This document shows positions 17,234 to 25,731 of a stretch of DNA of 38,518 nucleotides, piece after piece; the first letter of the stretch is position 1; the number at the start of each line of letters is the position of its first letter. The translations under genes were made by a program, and so were the position numbers. Source of the DNA: Roseovarius sp. (GTDB lineage: Bacteria; Pseudomonadota; Alphaproteobacteria; Rhodobacterales; Rhodobacteraceae); contig JAPOTF010000027.1 in NCBI GenBank assembly GCA_026709325.1, positions 1 through 38,518 on the forward strand, in the 5' to 3' direction. The notes under the pieces were generated by a model, which saw only the letters and a program-made list of their open reading frames with translations, had not been told where the DNA came from and searched no databases.

Positions 17234-19794
17234 CAGGCCAACTCATTGGTCAACTTATTCTCTGGCTGATAGCCGCGGTTATCGCGGTATTCATCCTTTA
17301 CTGGATAATGCACTGGCTATATCGGCGATCAACCAAGGAAGTGGCGTTTGTGCGGACCGGCTTTCTCGGCGAGAAGGTTGTAATTGACGGCGGAGCATTC
17401 GTCTGGCCGATAATTCACGACATAACGCCAGTTTCAATGAATTCCCTTCAACTGGCCGTGACCCGCGAGAATGATGACGCGCTAATCACCAAAGACAGGA
17501 TGCGGGTGGATGTCGATGCGGAATTCTATCTTCGCGTGCGACAAACCCGGGAGGCGGTGTCGCTTGCCGCCTCCACTCTGGGACGGCGCACTCTTGAACC
17601 CGAACGCATTCACGATCTTCTATCCGGCAAATTTGTCTCGTCGCTGCGCACGGTCGCTTCGGAAATGACGCTTGAGGAAATACATGAAAACCGCAACATC
17701 TATGTTGCCAGGGTTCTCGAAATGGCCCAGGACGGTCTCGACAAAAACGGACTTGAACTGGAAAGCCTGGCCATTACCGACATTGACCAGTCCGATATCA
17801 GATATTTCAATCCTTCAAACAAATTTGACGCCGAAGGCCTCACGCAGGTGATTGAAGCGGTTGAAGCCCGCCGCAAGCTGCGCAACGACATTGAACAGGA
17901 ATCAATGGTGAATATCCGGACACGCAATCTTGCAGCCGAAAAGCAGGTTTTGGATATCGAGCGGGAATCCGAAGTCGCAAGGCTTGAGCAGGAGCGCGAG
18001 ATCGAATTCCGGCGGGCGCAGCAGCGCGCCGAACTTGCGCGCGAACGCTCTGAACGGGAGAAAGACGCCGAACAGGCGACGCTCTTGTCCAATGAGGCGA
18101 TCGAAACGGCCCGCATAAACAATGAACGCCAGATATCGCAGGCGCGAATCGACTCCGAACGCGAAATCAGGCAGCGGGAAATCGATCGGCAGAAAATCAT
18201 CGAGGAAGCGGAAATCGCCATGAAATCCTCACTGGACAAGGCGCGGGTTCAGGAGGAGCGCGAGGTGGCGGAGGAGACGATCCGCAACAGACAGGAAACC
18301 GACGCGGCCGAAATCGGCGCCCGTGAATCCGTCGAGAAGGCCAGAATTGCGCAGGAAAACGCCGTTGCCGAAGCAAGAATCAAGCATGAAAGGCAGACAC
18401 GCGAGCGCGAGGTCGCCCGCGACCTTGCGGTAAGAGAAGCGGAAATAGCAAGTCATGAGGCCACTGAAAAACTGTCCATCATGCGTGAAAACGCAGTGGC
18501 TTCAGCGCGCATTTCCAAATCGGGCGAAACCCGCAAACTTGAAATTCACCAAAACCGCGATGTGGATGCCACGGACATTGCCGCCCGGGAAACAGTCGAA
18601 AGCGCCCGTATCGCGCAAGAGAGGCAAATCTCGTTTGAGCGCATCGAAGCGCAACAGGACACGGAAGAGCGGGAACAGTTGCGCGCGGAAGCGGTGGAGG
18701 CGGCGCGAATAGCAAAAGAGAAGAAACTGGCCGCTGAACGGATAGCCTATGAACAGGATCTGCGTGAACGCGAAATCGCCCGCAACCGGGCCGTCGACGC
18801 CGCAAACATCGACGCGATGGAAATTATCAATGCCGCCCGCATTGACGAGGAAAAGAAAACCAGAGCGGCCGAAATTGCCAAGGAGCTGGCCATAGAGGCG
18901 GCGAACATCGAACGAAGAAAATCGCTCGAGCATCTTGAGGTGGAGCGAACGAAGGCACTTCGGGAAGCCGAAATCTCCGCGCGTGAAATGGTGGAGAAAA
19001 CCGAGTTGCAATCGGAAAGCGGCCTTGACGACGCCCGCATCGGGCACCAGAAAAAACGCCGCCAGCTTGAAATAGATCGCGAAAAGGCCGTTGAGGAGGC
19101 GGCCATGGAAAAGGCGATCGCGCTTTATCAGAAATCTCTTGACGAGAGCGCCGCTGCCATCAAGGCCGAGGAAGCAAGGGCCAAAGCCGCAACGGCCGAG
19201 GCCAAAGTGGAATCCGCCACCGCCATTGAAGAGGCGGAAAGGCTAAAATCCGTCGATGTCATGCGCGCCGAAAAGGAAGCGGAGGAGAAACGGCTTGCCG
19301 CGGAGGCCGAGAGGATTGCTTCAGCGGTGCGCGCCCAGGCGCAAATGCTCATAAACGAAGCCGAAAACATTCTCACGGACGAGGCGCGGGTGTCGCTCTT
19401 CCGCCGCAACCTCCTGGAGCGTTTGGAGGGAATTGTCGCCGCGCAGGTCAAGCCTCTTGAGAAAATAAACGAAATCAAAATCATGGAACTCGGCGGGGCC
19501 GGATCGGGATCGCTTGGTTTCGACAACTCCGGCGGGGGCGACGGCGGACCGGTGGGTGGCAGCCCGACGGACGAGGTCATCAACTCGGCATTGCGCTATC
19601 GAGTGCAGGCACCGATGATTGACAGTCTGCTGAATGACATTGGAATTGAAGGCGGCAATCTGGCCAGGCAGCCGGGACTTATTCGCGAAGCCTCCGACAT
19701 GCAGCGCATATCAGCCGCCGCGGAGAGAAAAAGGGAGGAAAAGGGCAAAAACGCCGACGGCAAGGATGGTGGCAGCGAGGGGGGAAACAACTGA
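17230..19794 (+). CDS. Long flotillin-like SPFH protein with extended coiled coil
   Basis: An 854-residue membrane scaffold protein. A single N-terminal transmembrane helix (about 5-27) is followed by an SPFH/band 7 domain (about 35-200; [18 protein letters not shown], then [22 protein letters not shown]). About 500 residues of Ala/Glu/Arg-rich helix follow with a repeating ExVExARIAQExxVAxARI pattern. The repeat spacing is 44 or 33 residues, multiples of 11, which points to hendecad (right-handed) coiled-coil packing. A Gly-rich stretch and a short helical C-terminus close the protein. Typical flotillins are about 420-680 residues. ATG at 17230 overlaps the preceding TGA and follows GGGAGG. 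The setting inside a Mo-hydroxylase operon suggests it organises the importer and enzyme at the membrane (inference). Confidence 0.9.
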   Translation: MTGQLIGQLILWLIAAVIAVFILYWIMHWLYRRSTKEVAFVRTGFLGEKVVIDGGAFVWPIIHDITPVSMNSLQLAVTRENDDALITKDRMRVDVDAEFYLRVRQTREAVSLAASTLGRRTLEPERIHDLLSGKFVSSLRTVASEMTLEEIHENRNIYVARVLEMAQDGLDKNGLELESLAITDIDQSDIRYFNPSNKFDAEGLTQVIEAVEARRKLRNDIEQESMVNIRTRNLAAEKQVLDIERESEVARLEQEREIEFRRAQQRAELARERSEREKDAEQATLLSNEAIETARINNERQISQARIDSEREIRQREIDRQKIIEEAEIAMKSSLDKARVQEEREVAEETIRNRQETDAAEIGARESVEKARIAQENAVAEARIKHERQTREREVARDLAVREAEIASHEATEKLSIMRENAVASARISKSGETRKLEIHQNRDVDATDIAARETVESARIAQERQISFERIEAQQDTEEREQLRAEAVEAARIAKEKKLAAERIAYEQDLREREIARNRAVDAANIDAMEIINAARIDEEKKTRAAEIAKELAIEAANIERRKSLEHLEVERTKALREAEISAREMVEKTELQSESGLDDARIGHQKKRRQLEIDREKAVEEAAMEKAIALYQKSLDESAAAIKAEEARAKAATAEAKVESATAIEEAERLKSVDVMRAEKEAEEKRLAAEAERIASAVRAQAQMLINEAENILTDEARVSLFRRNLLERLEGIVAAQVKPLEKINEIKIMELGGAGSGSLGFDNSGGGDGGPVGGSPTDEVINSALRYRVQAPMIDSLLNDIGIEGGNLARQPGLIREASDMQRISAAAERKREEKGKNADGKDGGSEGGNN

Positions 19795-20235
19795 ATGGCT
19801 CGAGTTTACGTCTCATCTGTAATCAATGCGCCCGCTGAAAAGGTTTGGGAACGCGTGCGGGACTTTAACGGCCTTCCAAAGTGGCACCCGCTCATTCGCG
19901 ACAGCAGAATCGAGGACGCCCTGCCCTCCGACAAGGTCGGTTGCGTTAGACATTTTCACCTCCAAAACGGCGATTTCATCCGCGAGCAGTTGCTGGGCCT
20001 GTCGGATTACGACATGTTCTGCACCTATTCCATTCTGGAAAGCCCCATGCCGCTGACCGGTTATCTCGCCACCCTCAGGCTTACGCCGGTAACGGAGGGG
20101 GAGCGCGCCTTCATCGAGTGGTCGGCGGAATTCTCGTGTTCGCCGGAGGATGAAGACGGGCTTGCAAACCGAATTGCGGAGGATGTTTTCCAAACTGGCT
20201 TTGACGCGCTTAAACGCCATTTCGGAGGGCGATAA
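19795..20235 (+). CDS. SRPBCC (CoxG/START-like) family protein, first copy
   Basis: A 146-residue SRPBCC-fold protein: VINAPAEKVWERVRDFNGLPKWHP at the N-terminus and a C-terminal amphipathic helix (FQTGFDALKRHF). This fold makes a deep hydrophobic pocket. In CO dehydrogenase clusters the related CoxG anchors the molybdoenzyme to the membrane. It shares PSDKVGCVRHFHL and other blocks with the next gene, so the two are tandem paralogues. The start follows the flotillin stop directly and its TAA shares its last base with the next ATG. Confidence 0.88.
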   Translation: MARVYVSSVINAPAEKVWERVRDFNGLPKWHPLIRDSRIEDALPSDKVGCVRHFHLQNGDFIREQLLGLSDYDMFCTYSILESPMPLTGYLATLRLTPVTEGERAFIEWSAEFSCSPEDEDGLANRIAEDVFQTGFDALKRHFGGR

Positions 20236-20681
20236 TGCCAACGGTCCGAAAAAGCACCGTGATTGATTCTCCGCTGGAGACCGTGTGGAACGTTCTGCGC
20301 GACTTCAACGGTCACGACAGATGGCATCCAGCCATTGCCGCCAGTCGAATTGAGAGAAAAAATCCATCCGACATGGTTGGCTGCGTGCGCGCCTTCCGCC
20401 TTGCGGACGGATCCGAACTTCGCGAGCGGCTGCTTGCTCTGTCCGATCTTGAACAGTGCTTCACGTATTGCCTGCTGGACACACCCGTTCCACTGTTTAA
20501 CTATGTCGCCCATGTGCGACTGTTTCCCGTCACCGACGGCAACCGCACATTCTGGGAATGGGAGAGTCGTTTCGACACCCCTCATGATCGCCGAGAGGAG
20601 CTTGTCGAACTGGTTGGCGATGGCATTTACGCTGCCGGCTTCAAGGCCATAAGAGAGAATCTGGACTCGCGCGATGCTTGA
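20235..20681 (+). CDS. SRPBCC family protein, second copy
   Basis: A 148-residue paralogue of the preceding protein (VIDSPLETVWNVLRDFNG, PSDMVGCVRAFRL, LFPVTDGNRTFWEWESRF). The N-terminal halves align closely while the C-terminal helices diverge, which suggests an old duplication with separate roles, perhaps as a heterodimer. It is translationally coupled at both ends: it starts on the last base of the previous stop and overlaps the FAD-subunit start by eight bases. Confidence 0.88.
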   Translation: MPTVRKSTVIDSPLETVWNVLRDFNGHDRWHPAIAASRIERKNPSDMVGCVRAFRLADGSELRERLLALSDLEQCFTYCLLDTPVPLFNYVAHVRLFPVTDGNRTFWEWESRFDTPHDRREELVELVGDGIYAAGFKAIRENLDSRDA

Positions 20682-21462
20682 GGTTCGCACCTACCCCACC
20701 CTGGCGGAAGCCGCCGAAAATATCGATCCCGGATCAGTGTTCATGAGTGGGGGAACTCTTGTCATGATTCGGGTAAATTACGGTGCGCATGGATTGAAGG
20801 CGATAATACGAACAACCGACTCCACCCTTCGAAGAATCGATGACGAAGCTGGCAGGATAACTCTTGGCGCCTTTGCGACAATGTCGGATATACTTGCCCA
20901 TCGGGATCTTGACTTCCTGGGGCCGGCGGCGATGGCAGTGGGTGGCCCGGGAGTTCGAAACGCGGCAACGGTCGGAGGAAATCTCTTTGCGCCCCACCCG
21001 TACGGGGATTTCACGGTGGCTCTGCTTGCGCTTGACGCAAGAGTGCATCTATCCGACGGTTCAGCGGTACCCATCGAGGATTTTCTTCGCAACCGATCGG
21101 GACTGGTGGAGTCCGTGTCATTTCAGAGGCCTTTCGGCGACTTGTTCAGATTTCGCAAGATTGGCAGGATAAAGCCAAAGGGCGCCTCCGTTATGAGCAT
21201 CGCGGCGCACCTTGGAAATTCCCCGGGATATCTATCCAATGCGCGCGTTGCGTATGGCGCAATGGGATCTGCGCCAATGCGCGTTCGCGCCGTTGAGCGG
21301 GCGCTTGAAGGAGCCGCCCTTAATCGGCACGGCATTGCATCCGCTATCGAAAGCGCAACGGAAGGCCTGGAACCTCCAACGGACGAACTTGCCTCATCCT
21401 GGTATCGCCGCGAGGTTGCTCCCGTGCACTTGCGACGCCTGCTGCTGGGGGAAGACCGATGA
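20674..21462 (+). CDS. Molybdenum hydroxylase FAD-binding medium subunit
   Basis: A 262-residue CoxM/XDH-type FAD subunit. The N-terminal FAD motif is degenerate (MSGGTLVMIRVNYG in place of AGGTDLxxxMK), and the second motif GVRNAATVGGNLFAPHPYGD is well kept. The C-terminal CO-dehydrogenase-flavoprotein domain is present (FRFRKIGRIKPKGASVMSIAAHL). It passes electrons from the 2Fe-2S subunit to an acceptor. It is slightly short for the family (about 280), mainly in the N-terminal region. The gene order FAD, FeS, Mo subunit (M-S-L) is that of cox operons. Confidence 0.9.
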   Translation: MLEVRTYPTLAEAAENIDPGSVFMSGGTLVMIRVNYGAHGLKAIIRTTDSTLRRIDDEAGRITLGAFATMSDILAHRDLDFLGPAAMAVGGPGVRNAATVGGNLFAPHPYGDFTVALLALDARVHLSDGSAVPIEDFLRNRSGLVESVSFQRPFGDLFRFRKIGRIKPKGASVMSIAAHLGNSPGYLSNARVAYGAMGSAPMRVRAVERALEGAALNRHGIASAIESATEGLEPPTDELASSWYRREVAPVHLRRLLLGEDR

Positions 21463-21944
21463 TGAAAAAAACACCCGTGACCTTTACTCTGAACGGCAGA
21501 CCAACGGCCGCGTTTGCCGATCCGGGGGAAAATCTCCTTGATTTTCTGCGGCGGGGCGTAGGCGACATGACGCCAAAATACGGTTGCGGCCAGGGCACGT
21601 GCGGCGCCTGCACCGTCCTGATTGACAATGAACCGCATCTGGCATGCATTACACTGGCCGAAAGCGCGGCAGATCGCGAAATCCGAACCGCCGACTGTCT
21701 TTCCGATGGCCCCTCGCTCGATCCGCTGCAGAACTCGTTTATCGAGCATTTTGCCGCGCAGTGCGGATATTGCACACCCGGCATGCTAATGGCCGCCCGA
21801 GCGCTGCTTGAACGAAATCCGAATCCCCGCCGCGAGGAAGTCATTGACGCCATCGCCGGCAACATTTGCCGATGCACTGGATATGAGCCCATTGTTGACG
21901 CCATTCTCGATGCGTCCCGCAGCTACAGGAGATCGGCAATATGA
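21459..21944 (+). CDS. Molybdenum hydroxylase 2Fe-2S small subunit
   Basis: A 161-residue iron-sulfur subunit. The plant-ferredoxin-type cluster ligands are Cys43, Cys48, Cys51 and Cys63 (YGCGQGTCGACTVL), and the helical cluster ligands are Cys102, Cys105, Cys137 and Cys139 (QCGYCTPGM, NICRCTGYEPI). All eight cysteines are present. It relays electrons from the Mo centre to FAD. The start overlaps the FAD-subunit stop; a second ATG at 21462 is equally possible. Confidence 0.93.
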   Translation: MMKKTPVTFTLNGRPTAAFADPGENLLDFLRRGVGDMTPKYGCGQGTCGACTVLIDNEPHLACITLAESAADREIRTADCLSDGPSLDPLQNSFIEHFAAQCGYCTPGMLMAARALLERNPNPRREEVIDAIAGNICRCTGYEPIVDAILDASRSYRRSAI

Positions 21945-23827
21945 CGGTGGAGTTTCGAAAGGACATTTTTGCCAATGAGAGAAATGACGATTTTGATCAG
22001 ATTGGTCATGCGAGAATTCGCCAGGACATAGAGGGACATGTTCGCGGCCGCTCGCCTTTCTACGACGACCACCAGTTTGAGGGTCTTCTTCATGTCCGGT
22101 GCGTCCGCTCACCCCACCATCATGCCCGAATACGCGCCATCAACGCCTCGGCCGCGGAGGCCATGCCCGATGTTGTGCGACTGATATGGCCAGGAGACAT
22201 ACCTAAAAACATGAACACGCTGCTGTCGCTGATAGATTTCGGGCGCGACGACGAACCCCTGCTGGCCGAAAGGAAAGTCTCCTATGTCGGCGAACCTGTT
22301 CTGGCAATTGTCGCAACCTCGGTGCTGGCGGCGCAAAAAGCCGTTGAGTCCGTGGTGGTGGATTGGGAGGTTCTTCCCCATGTTCTGGATGTTGAGGAAG
22401 CGCTGAAACCGAATGCGCCGGTTGTAAACGATGAATATCCAAACAACTGCTTCGACTACCACGACCGATATGATCATCAAAAGCTGCGTTTCGGGGATGT
22501 GAAGGAAGCCTTCTCGCAAGCCGATCACATTGTCGAGGCCGAGTATCAGATGTCTCCAATTGAACAGGCGCCGGTGGAGACGTGCGGAGCAATAGCGGCC
22601 CCCGAAACGAATGGCAGGATAGTCTGCTACACATCCACGCAAGCGCTTTTTTTCTCGATTGGCGTAACGGGAAAGTTGCTCGAACTGCCCTCGTCGCGCC
22701 TGCATTTCATTGGCGGCACGGTTGGTGGCGGATTTGGAGGCAAGGTCGACAGCCAGCATGAACCGTTCGCCGTCCTGGGCGCCATGCTGACGGGACGTCC
22801 GGTAAAATACATGTGGGATAGAGCGGAGGAGATGCAGTATGGCGCACCGCGAAGCGGCGAGCGCTGGCGGATTAGGGACGGAGCAATGCGAGACGGCAGA
22901 ATAATCGCGCGGTCGTTCACCGGTTTCTTTGACGCGGGAGCCTATACCCGGCTCACCTCCTATGGCGTTCAAAAATGCACCGGGCATTTGCCAGGCCCGT
23001 ATACCATACCCAATGTGGCTTCGAACATATTTTGCGTCTACACAAATCGCACGCCTTCGACTGCAATGCGGGGTTTTGGCATTACCGGGGTTGATTTCGC
23101 CATTGAATGCCAAATGGACAGGGTGGCGGAGGCGGTTGGCATGGATCCGATTGAACTTAGAATTCTCAATGCCTATCGCGACGGTGACATGAAGGCCCAC
23201 CGGCGGCCTGCAAAAAATTGCGCGCTCATTGAATGCTGCCAGGTGGCGGCGCAAAAATCTGAATGGCGTCTCTCCCCGGCAGCCATTTCACGGTCAAGCA
23301 TTGAGGGTGGCGGAGAAGGATGGAGAGCGGAAATACCTGAAACGGTTGTGGATGGCGAGGGGGGAATCGGCAATCGGAAACGCCAGTGGCAGGACACTGA
23401 ACCTCTGTCGGGGACGGGAATCCGCAGGAGAGTGCCGGTGGGAACATCTACCGACCACCCCGCCACTGGAAACGCGCCGCAACATGAGGACATGGTTGCC
23501 GAAGTCGCAAGACTGGGCTTTAAGATCGACGCCGGTCATTCGGTTCAACGGCCATCTTTATCAGAGCCTTCCGAGGGACTGCGCCATCGGCACGCAAATG
23601 CCGAGACTTCTTTCGGTAGAGCTTTGGGCGCGGGCCCATCGCTTCCCTCCGGATACGACAGGACTCGGCCTCCCGCTTCGCCAGGTCCGGCACGTTCATC
23701 ACCGCCTGCCAACGAGCCAATCCCCGCGCATTCCCGCCACGAGCGGGACAAATCCGAAAAGCCTTTTCAGCGAGGAGTCAAACGGCCCGGCGTATCGCCC
23801 TTCATTTCGGGAACCAGGAGGCGCTGA
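21941..23827 (+). CDS. Molybdenum hydroxylase large subunit, N-terminal half, with unrelated tail
   Basis: A 628-residue product. Residues 1-442 are the N-terminal part of an XDH-family molybdopterin subunit: VGEPVLAIVA, GGGFGGK at 262-268 (cofactor binding) and AMRGFG at 375-380, the xanthine-dehydrogenase-type motif rather than the AYRCSFR loop of CO dehydrogenase. Homology stops near AAQKSEW (about 23267). The remaining 186 residues, rich in Arg, Pro, Ser and Gly, resemble no family known to me. The C-terminal half of the enzyme follows as a separate gene, joined by TGATG. The product may be a functional half of a split enzyme, or the gene may be interrupted. Confidence 0.82.
   Translation: MTVEFRKDIFANERNDDFDQIGHARIRQDIEGHVRGRSPFYDDHQFEGLLHVRCVRSPHHHARIRAINASAAEAMPDVVRLIWPGDIPKNMNTLLSLIDFGRDDEPLLAERKVSYVGEPVLAIVATSVLAAQKAVESVVVDWEVLPHVLDVEEALKPNAPVVNDEYPNNCFDYHDRYDHQKLRFGDVKEAFSQADHIVEAEYQMSPIEQAPVETCGAIAAPETNGRIVCYTSTQALFFSIGVTGKLLELPSSRLHFIGGTVGGGFGGKVDSQHEPFAVLGAMLTGRPVKYMWDRAEEMQYGAPRSGERWRIRDGAMRDGRIIARSFTGFFDAGAYTRLTSYGVQKCTGHLPGPYTIPNVASNIFCVYTNRTPSTAMRGFGITGVDFAIECQMDRVAEAVGMDPIELRILNAYRDGDMKAHRRPAKNCALIECCQVAAQKSEWRLSPAAISRSSIEGGGEGWRAEIPETVVDGEGGIGNRKRQWQDTEPLSGTGIRRRVPVGTSTDHPATGNAPQHEDMVAEVARLGFKIDAGHSVQRPSLSEPSEGLRHRHANAETSFGRALGAGPSLPSGYDRTRPPASPGPARSSPPANEPIPAHSRHERDKSEKPFQRGVKRPGVSPFISGTRRR
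23267..23826. other. Unrelated ~560-bp insert splitting the Mo-hydroxylase large-subunit gene
   Basis: In intact homologues I would expect roughly 20 residues between the segment ending AAQKSEW and the segment starting KGRGFAC. Here about 190 codons lie between them. Two plus-strand frames and parts of the minus strand are open, with no recognised domain, no group II intron domain V and no obvious terminal inverted repeats. ATGGCG occurs at both edges (about 23263 and 23827), which may be a target duplication or chance. Removing the stretch between them does not restore one frame. Confidence 0.55.
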
Positions 23828-24849
23828 TGGCGATTCGCAAAGGCCGCGGGTTTGCCTGCATCAACTATCCGATCGGCATGAACCTGGGGGGAGACCCCAG
23901 TCAGGCTCTGGTTCACTCCACGCCAGACGGCAAATTCAAGGTAACTCTCAGTTCAATAGATCTTGGCCAGGGCATTAAATCGGTTGGACGCCAGATAGCC
24001 GCGGAAACTCTGGGGATTCCCATAGAGGATGTCTATGTCGACACCGCCGACAGCGACACCGGACCTCATGACATGGGATCCTTTGCAAGTCGCGGCACGC
24101 ACAGAATGGGCAACGCCATTATTCGGGCGGCATCGGAGGCTCGCGCGCAGTTGCTGGAGTCGGCTGCGGAGGAGCTCGAGGTTGATGCGCGAGACCTGAC
24201 AACCGACGGCAAGGGAAACATACATGTTAGAGGGGCCCCCTCTCGCTCGATCACGGTCGAGGAAACCGCGCAGGCCGCGCAATTCAAGCAGGGACGGACA
24301 CTTGCGGGACGAGGGATATTTCTTGGTCCGCTTTCAGATGTCGATGCCGACACTGGAGAGATGACTCCGGTTTCCTGTTTCGCCCATGCCGCAATCGTGA
24401 TCGACCTGCAGGTTGACGACGAAACTGGCGAGGTTGAGGTAACTCAAATCAATTCGGCATACGAGGTGGGACGCGCGCTAAATCCAAAGCTGGTGGAACA
24501 GCAGCTTGTCGGCGGCGCGTGGATGGGTGTTTCCCACGCCCTTTACGAAACAACCGAACCCTACTACCCCGACCGCTCTCACCGTCCGCTGGACTACAAC
24601 ACCTACCTGATGCCGGGGCCGGGGCAGATTGCGCCGCATCACATCTCAATCCTGGAGCGACCGGCGCCGGACGCCCCGTTCGGTGGGAAGGGGCCCGGTG
24701 AAATGGCCGCGAATCCAGTTATTCCGGCAATCGCAAATGCAATCTACAACGCGGTTGGAGTACGCTGTGACAGCCTTCCCATAACGCCTGAAAAAATTCT
24801 AAGGGGAATCCGGGCCAATGGCGGCGCGGTGTCCAGGGAGGAGCGCTAG
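23827..24849 (+). CDS. Molybdenum hydroxylase large subunit, C-terminal half
   Basis: A 340-residue product covering the C-terminal part of the XDH-family large subunit. SIDLGQGIKSV carries the cofactor-proximal Gln48, GSFASRGTHRMGNA is typical, and GGKGPGEMAANP carries the catalytic Glu292. With residues 1-442 of the preceding gene it adds up to about 780 residues, the normal length of an intact subunit. The ATG shares bases with the previous stop (TGATG) and has AGGAGG five bases upstream, so it looks built for coupled re-initiation. All catalytic elements are retained across the two halves, which favours a working split enzyme. Confidence 0.86.
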   Translation: MAIRKGRGFACINYPIGMNLGGDPSQALVHSTPDGKFKVTLSSIDLGQGIKSVGRQIAAETLGIPIEDVYVDTADSDTGPHDMGSFASRGTHRMGNAIIRAASEARAQLLESAAEELEVDARDLTTDGKGNIHVRGAPSRSITVEETAQAAQFKQGRTLAGRGIFLGPLSDVDADTGEMTPVSCFAHAAIVIDLQVDDETGEVEVTQINSAYEVGRALNPKLVEQQLVGGAWMGVSHALYETTEPYYPDRSHRPLDYNTYLMPGPGQIAPHHISILERPAPDAPFGGKGPGEMAANPVIPAIANAIYNAVGVRCDSLPITPEKILRGIRANGGAVSREER

Positions 24850-25731
24850 ATGGCGCCGCGCCCGGGCATATCCGGCATTGACAAACCCGAAACGCTTAAA
24901 TCGGCGTTGCGGGGCGCTCAATATGTGGCGGACGACGCCCTGTCCACCGCCGCATATCTGGCGCTGGCGATGGGCAAGCCGCTTTTGCTTGAAGGCGCGC
25001 CCGGGGTCGGAAAAACCGAAGCCGCAAAGGCAATTGGCGCGGTTGCGGGACGCAATGTCATCCGCCTGCAGTGCTATGAGGGAATAGACGCCGCCGCGGC
25101 GCTTTACGAATGGAACTATCCGCGCCAGATGCTTGCAATCAGGCAGGCGGAAGGCGCCTATATCAATGTATACAAAGACAGCTTTCTGCTTGAGCGGCCT
25201 CTGCTTCAAAGTCTGCGCAATGCCTCCAGTTCATTGCTTCTAATTGACGAGATAGATCGCTCCGACCATGAATTTGAGGCTTTTCTGCTTGAATATCTAT
25301 CCGATTTTACAATCTCGATACCGGAAACCGGCACCATTCGCGCGCATGTGGCACCGATTGTCATTTTGACTTCAAACCGGACCCGCGATTTGCACGAAGC
25401 CCTGAGAAGGCGGTGCGTCTATCACTGGATTGACTATCCCGATCCAGAGCTTGAGGCGCGAATTGTGCTCGCACGGGCGTCATCCGTGGCAGAGGCGACC
25501 GCCGCGGCAGTGGTTGCCTCGGTAAATCTGCTGCGCATTGAACCTTTGGTTAAGCCTCCCGGAGTTGCCGAGACCGTTGAATGGGCCGAGGCCGCGACGC
25601 TGCTACACAGCCAGGGCGAGGCATGGCCGGCAGCGTTTCGCCGTTCATTGGGCGTTGCGCTCAAAGACAATGACGATCTCCAATTTGTTGCGCCCCGACT
25701 TGACGCGATACTGCCGGGAGAGGCCGCATGA
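24850..25731 (+). CDS. MoxR-family AAA+ ATPase, CoxD type
   Basis: A 293-residue AAA+ protein. Walker A is GAPGVGKT (49-56), Walker B is LLLIDEIDRSD (Asp133, Glu134), sensor 1 is TSNRTRD, and the arginine-rich segment is EALRRRC. In cox clusters the CoxD homologue with the VWA protein CoxE acts as a chaperone that sulfurates or assembles the molybdenum-copper site. Here it would mature the Mo-hydroxylase (inference from synteny). The start directly follows the stop of the large-subunit C-terminal half and its end overlaps the VWA gene start by four bases. Confidence 0.92.
   Translation: MAPRPGISGIDKPETLKSALRGAQYVADDALSTAAYLALAMGKPLLLEGAPGVGKTEAAKAIGAVAGRNVIRLQCYEGIDAAAALYEWNYPRQMLAIRQAEGAYINVYKDSFLLERPLLQSLRNASSSLLLIDEIDRSDHEFEAFLLEYLSDFTISIPETGTIRAHVAPIVILTSNRTRDLHEALRRRCVYHWIDYPDPELEARIVLARASSVAEATAAAVVASVNLLRIEPLVKPPGVAETVEWAEAATLLHSQGEAWPAAFRRSLGVALKDNDDLQFVAPRLDAILPGEAA

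Noticed and set aside
17700-18239. Serine-rich minus-strand frame of 179 codons
   Set aside because: It is the antisense shadow of the repetitive Glu/Arg/Ala coiled coil of the flotillin.
17851-19350. DNA repeats in the flotillin gene as a mobile or satellite element
   Set aside because: Similarity is at the protein level (hendecad pattern) with divergent codons, so it reflects coiled-coil structure and not recent DNA duplication.
23229-23978. Alternative plus-strand frame of 249 codons across the split large subunit
   Set aside because: It runs over the start of the well-supported C-terminal half in the wrong frame and matches nothing recognised; it is kept only as a note on the insert.
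20674-24849. Assignment as aerobic CO dehydrogenase (coxMSL)
   Set aside because: The gene order fits, but the large subunit has AMRGFG where CO dehydrogenase has the AYRCSFR loop with its copper-binding Cys, so CO oxidation is not supported.
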